A stretch of DNA of 64,000 bases from Leifsonia sp. ZF2019 (GTDB taxonomy: Bacteria; Actinomycetota; Actinomycetes; Actinomycetales; Microbacteriaceae): contig NZ_CP065037.1 of NCBI RefSeq assembly GCF_019924635.1, positions 2,480,001 through 2,544,000 of the forward strand. Reading direction: 5' to 3'. Numbering within the stretch: position 1 is the stretch's first letter; every line of letters begins with the position of its first letter. The notes beneath the pieces are model-generated. The model saw only the letters and a list, made by a program, of their open reading frames with translations. It searched no databases and was not told where the DNA came from. The position numbers were made by a program, and so were the translations under genes. Positions 63,862 to 64,000 of the stretch are shown here, piece by piece.

Positions 63862-64000
63862 GACCAGGCAGTTGGGGCCGAGCAGCCCCTTCAGCTCCCC
63901 GTACAGGTCGGGGCTGACCTTGACGTGGTTCGGCACGCCGAGCACGCGGACGCGGCTGCCCGTCACCAGGTGGATACGCACCTCGTTCTCGCCGGGGTGC
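63859..64000 (-). CDS. dnaE: DNA polymerase III alpha subunit, C-terminal end (partial)
   Basis: The last 46 codons are in the window, ending at TAG 63861-63859. The peptide includes HPGENEVRIHLVTGSR, VKVSPDLYGELKGLLGPNCL, which matches the C-terminal end of actinobacterial DnaE1 (PG-x-EVRLHL and L-x-LLGPGC type). The rest lies beyond position 64000. Identification rests on this tail only. Confidence 0.8.
   Translation of the reverse strand, partial: HPGENEVRIHLVTGSRVRVLGVPNHVKVSPDLYGELKGLLGPNCLV

Overview
The window is about 70% GC, densely packed and entirely chromosomal. The gene content points to an actinobacterium of the Microbacteriaceae (Leifsonia-like): SigA-type primary sigma factor, MurT/GatD, the actinobacterial cytochrome bc1-aa3 genes (qcrCAB with a diheme QcrC, ctaCDF, ctaE), two glutamine synthetases with GlnE, DUF4191/DUF3043/PAC2 proteins and polyphosphate-type glucokinase. 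Genus placement is inference from content only.

Layout. 1-5.2 kb (minus strand): gatD (start only), murT, sigA, an MFS permease and a PAC2 protein. 5.3-13.9 kb: pepA, then lpd and the lipoyl E2 (sucB/dlaT), a reverse-strand pseudokinase-like membrane protein, lipB-lipA and a DUF4191 protein. 14.0-22.4 kb: RDD protein, glnA1 behind a near-perfect GlnR box, then a lower-GC three-gene accessory cassette (PD-(D/E)XK-like protein, small protein, DUF4238), then glnE and glnA2. 22.5-27.3 kb: panB, a SPOR-like protein, map, a DHA2 exporter with divergent TetR, and a ROK glucokinase. 27.5-35.3 kb: a complete kdp locus (a 27-residue membrane peptide, kdpF, A, B, C, D, E). 35.3-41.8 kb: small membrane protein, RNase P RNA, a CT398-like coiled coil, a Nif3-like protein, an NCS1 permease with a long disordered tail, thyA-folA and a DUF1345 protein. 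41.9-47.3 kb: aminotransferase-GNAT, the PTS-type dihydroxyacetone kinase dhaKLM, and trpD. 47.4-51.6 kb: ctaE-qcrCAB. 51.7-56.4 kb: RlmA-like methyltransferase, HAD hydrolase, ctaCDF. 56.5-64 kb: erpA, M20 peptidase, DUF3043-rnhA, pyrD, nrdR, hisD, flavin reductase, cupin, and the 3' end of dnaE.

How it works together: lpd, E2 and lipB/lipA supply and lipoylate the 2-oxoacid dehydrogenase core. glnA1, glnE and glnA2 form the nitrogen-assimilation node. ctaE-qcrCAB, ctaCDF and erpA serve respiration and Fe-S maturation.

Regulation is the least ordinary part. Twenty genes have a TAnnnT-like -10 hexamer ending exactly 6 or 7 nt before the start codon, the geometry of leaderless mRNAs. In one case (SPOR/map) two such promoters are nested face to face in 18 bp. 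Other regulatory signals are paired 12-bp palindromes around the erpA promoter, four phased 11-bp blocks before kdp, and a candidate DtxR/IdeR box before ctaE. No tRNA, CRISPR, insertion sequence or prophage was seen.
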